Shown one piece after another: positions 61,324 to 63,509 of a DNA stretch of 63,509 nucleotides (position 1 is its first letter; the number at the start of each line of letters is the position of its first letter). Below the pieces are notes generated by a model, which saw nothing but the letters and a program-made list of their open reading frames with translations, searched no databases and was not told the DNA's origin. This DNA is from Bifiguratus adelaidae. Taxonomy: Eukaryota > Mucoromycota > Endogonomycetes > Endogonales. Location of the stretch: assembly GCA_002261195.1 (NCBI GenBank), contig MVBO01000084.1, forward strand, positions 1 to 63,509, written 5' to 3'. Both the position numbers and the translations under genes were made by a program.

Positions 61324-62011
61324 GATGGTCAAGACAGAGGGTACACAGGGTAGGAAGAAAGGCAGGAATGGGATGCAAACAAAAGAGAAGGGAGGCGCTA
61401 GAACAAGGCTCTTGGCATGCGCCGAGTGAAATGAATACGTGTAACAACGTCGTGCTATGGCGCGTTGTTCCATTTAATACGCGGTGTCTGGGCGCTCTGT
61501 CTGCACGTTCGGCGCCCAGTTTTTATTGTATTTTCCTTCCATCCCTTTCTGTGTGCACTGACTGACCAAACACGGTTGGCGAAAATGTCATTGATCCGAG
61601 GATAAACCAGTCCGTTGCGGATGGACTGTTTGGCAACGGTCTGATTGACATGGGCAAGTGGTGGAGCGCGATGTGTCTATCTATACTGAGGAGAGATCGA
61701 TCCACCGGAATCGTTGTACATAGTGAGTGACCGCGTCAAAATGTGGCCGGAATTTATTTCGAGCGAGAAAAGGTAACATGTCGCATGAGATTTGGGCATG
61801 AAGAAAAAGACACGCTTTACACGAAATAATTAGAACCTCTTGGCAAATGAGGATAGTATCTCACAATAGGTCACATCAACACCAATTTTCCACCATCGCC
61901 ATTGTTTACGATACGTGAGACAATACTTGTAAGACAGCCGAAAAAGGAACAACGGCCTCGAGTGAAATGGAAACGGCGGCGATCAATTGATAAGCATGCA
62001 CATGTTTGCCC
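61324..62011. promoter_or_regulatory. Intergenic region between PKA 3' end and the Tyr/Pro-rich gene
   Basis: 688 bp with no supported gene. The part next to 61323 is pyrimidine-rich on the minus strand (TTCTTCCTACCCTGTG type leader), consistent with a promoter for the small gene. Confidence 0.4.
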
Positions 62012-63498
62012 CTAAAACTCCAAAAATAGATCCCTAGAGCGACGGTCAATAGATGGCGCCGCGGTTGGAATTAGAGCTTACCTGTAAGGATCGGGCTGGG
62101 GCCTGCCATAGGGCGTCGTTTCCTCCGGATACCGATCGAAATGACTCGTGTCACCTTCATTAGGAATATTTGGAATATAGGGCGCGCGGATTTCTCGTCT
62201 ACGCATCCGTTGCCAATCCACACCTGCGAACCATTTGTGGTACTTGATGTCTTCAGCTCCACCACGGAGATTGCCAAACCGTTTGGAAAGGTCGGCAGTC
62301 AAGAGTCGTTTGAGGAGATCTTTGGCTTCATCGGTGAAATAAGACGGCCACTTAACCTTGCCTGCCAGGATTTTTTCGTATAATTTGAGATGATCTTCGT
62401 CATAAAAGGGTGGATAGCCTGCTAGCATTTCGAAGATCAGCACTCCTAAGGACCACCAATCGACGGCTTTACTGTATCCTTTGGCTTGGATTATTTCGGG
62501 TGCAAGATAGTCTGGCGTACCACAAAGGGTCCAAGTGATGTCTGGCACGGCTTTGGCAAATCCAAAATCGGTCACCTTGATATGCCCGGCCGCATCAATC
62601 AGGAGATTCTCTGGCTTGAGATCGCGATAGATTATGTCGCGTTGATGCAGATAATCGAGAGCAAGCACGACTTCCGCAGCGTAAAATTTGGCAACGTGAT
62701 CCGGAAACCGCTAAGGCAAGGTCAATCCATCTGGTACTGACCTACGGGTGCACACGACGAGACTTGCCTGACTTTTCCTCAAAACGCTAAACAGCTCGCC
62801 GCCCGGCACATAATCCATGACCAGATACAGATTGGCATCATCTTGAAATGTACCCCACATGTTGACCAGAAACGGATTCGATACAGATGCCAAGAGGCGT
62901 CGCTCGTCATTGGTGTGTTCTACCTGTTTCAGTCGCACAATTTCGGCCTTCTTCATCACTTTGATGGCATAATAGCGGAAATTGATCCTTGATTGAGCCA
63001 AATGGACACGACCAAATGAACCGGTTCCGAGAGTCCGTAGGAGATAGAAATCGGAGAGCTTGAGTTTGGGGCCCGTGGGACGTGTGGTAAAGTGAACGGG
63101 TTTGGACACGGATGCCATATAAGGCTGATGCGTCGTCCATGATCGGTTCACGCTAGCGACTTGGAACGGTTGCGGAGCACTCCCAATCCCGGGTTGCTTT
63201 GCGGGTACAGAGTAGAATGGCTTGTCGGAGGGCTGTTGTGCCATCGGTCTCGGGTCATCGTTGGGCATCGTCATACTGGGATATCCAACGCCGGCTGCTC
63301 GGTCTTGTGAGATCAGGGGAGTATGCGTTGAACTCGGGATCGAAGAGTCATGATTTGTATCTGTACTCGAGGTCAAGACGAGCGGTTGGCCCATTTCTAC
63401 AACAAGGCATGGCTTCAGCATGCGTCTTTTGGCTCGTCGTCATGGCGACACTCACGTGTTGAGGCAGCCGGACTATTGGGCATCGGAGCGTTAGACAT
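62012..63498 (-). CDS. cAMP-dependent protein kinase catalytic subunit
   Basis: 440-aa Ser/Thr kinase. Exons are 63498-63456, 63396-62768, 62710-62082 and 62033-62012. A Pro/Ser-rich N-terminal extension of about 130 residues precedes the kinase domain: [13 protein letters not shown] (Gly loop), YYAIKVMKK (Lys), [32 protein letters not shown] (activation Thr), [18 protein letters not shown]. The AGC tail has KWFAGVDWQ. The final 22-nt exon supplies FLEF, the hydrophobic FxxF motif that anchors the C-tail, so I prefer the spliced end. Intron 2 is GC-AG (62711-62767). The start lies 12 bases from the window edge. Confidence 0.94.
62711..62767 (-). other. GC-AG intron in the PKA gene
   Basis: Donor CAG|GCAAGT, acceptor CCTTAG. 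It joins SVLRKSQ to [15 protein letters not shown] in phase 0 inside the highly conserved kinase core, leaving no alternative. Confidence 0.9.
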
Positions 63499-63509
63499 GG
63501 CGGGGTCTC

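Overview
The window is a compact eukaryotic (fungal) chromosome segment: I support 38 protein genes and one pseudogene in 63.5 kb, nearly all split by short introns of about 45-70 nt. Lineage markers are fungal: a Zn2Cys6 regulator, a velvet protein, the DASH subunit Dad2, a VTC polyphosphate polymerase, samB/Mub1 and a PTM1-type membrane protein. Two annexins, a JTB homologue, a histone H3 of CENP-A type and an Rsc7-type protein fused to PHD fingers suggest an early-diverging fungus, possibly Mucoromycota. That placement is inference; no rRNA, tRNA or mobile element was found.

Layout. 1-2.0 kb: decayed P5B cation-ATPase pseudogene. 2.1-11.5 kb: hypothetical gene, homeobox regulator, SLP1-type SUN protein, coiled-coil protein, tubby-like PPxY protein. 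11.8-15.0 kb: tandem annexins, the second with degenerate Ca2+ sites. 15.3-25 kb: PTM1-like protein, a 37-aa small ORF, NMN adenylyltransferase, a 108-aa orphan, velvet protein, isovaleryl-CoA dehydrogenase, nucleolar-type LRR protein. 25.2-28.7 kb: CENP-A-like histone directly behind a 793-aa unknown gene. 29-37 kb: acid sphingomyelinase-like enzyme, PFK-2/FBPase-2 with a mutated phosphatase site, CSN6, Zn2Cys6 regulator. 37.4-46 kb: Bet1 SNARE, VTC4, Dad2, Rsc7-PHD protein, NADP-isocitrate dehydrogenase. 46-54.3 kb: U1A/U2B'' protein, 126-aa orphan, samB/Mub1, QCR8, SLC35F6-like transporter, mitochondrial uL10, STK19. 54.7-63.5 kb: phosphofructokinase, TXNDC9/Plp1, a PHD protein, JTB, a Tyr/Pro-rich protein, PKA catalytic subunit.

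The genes are mostly housekeeping: mitochondrial metabolism (IVD, IDP, QCR8, uL10m), glycolytic control (PFK-1, PFK-2, PKA), secretory membranes (SLP1, PTM1, Bet1, SLC35F6, JTB), phosphate storage (VTC4) and chromatin/kinetochore (CENP-A-like H3, Dad2, Rsc7-PHD). The main points for a second look are the CENP-A-like histone with a canonical ARTKQ tail, seven GC-AG introns (one in the pseudogene) sharing the donor GCAAGT, two same-strand gene pairs with almost no intergenic DNA, loss of the catalytic His in the PFK-2/FBPase-2, and the Rsc7-PHD fusion. Exon boundaries were read by eye from splice signals, reading phase and family similarity, and need transcript support.
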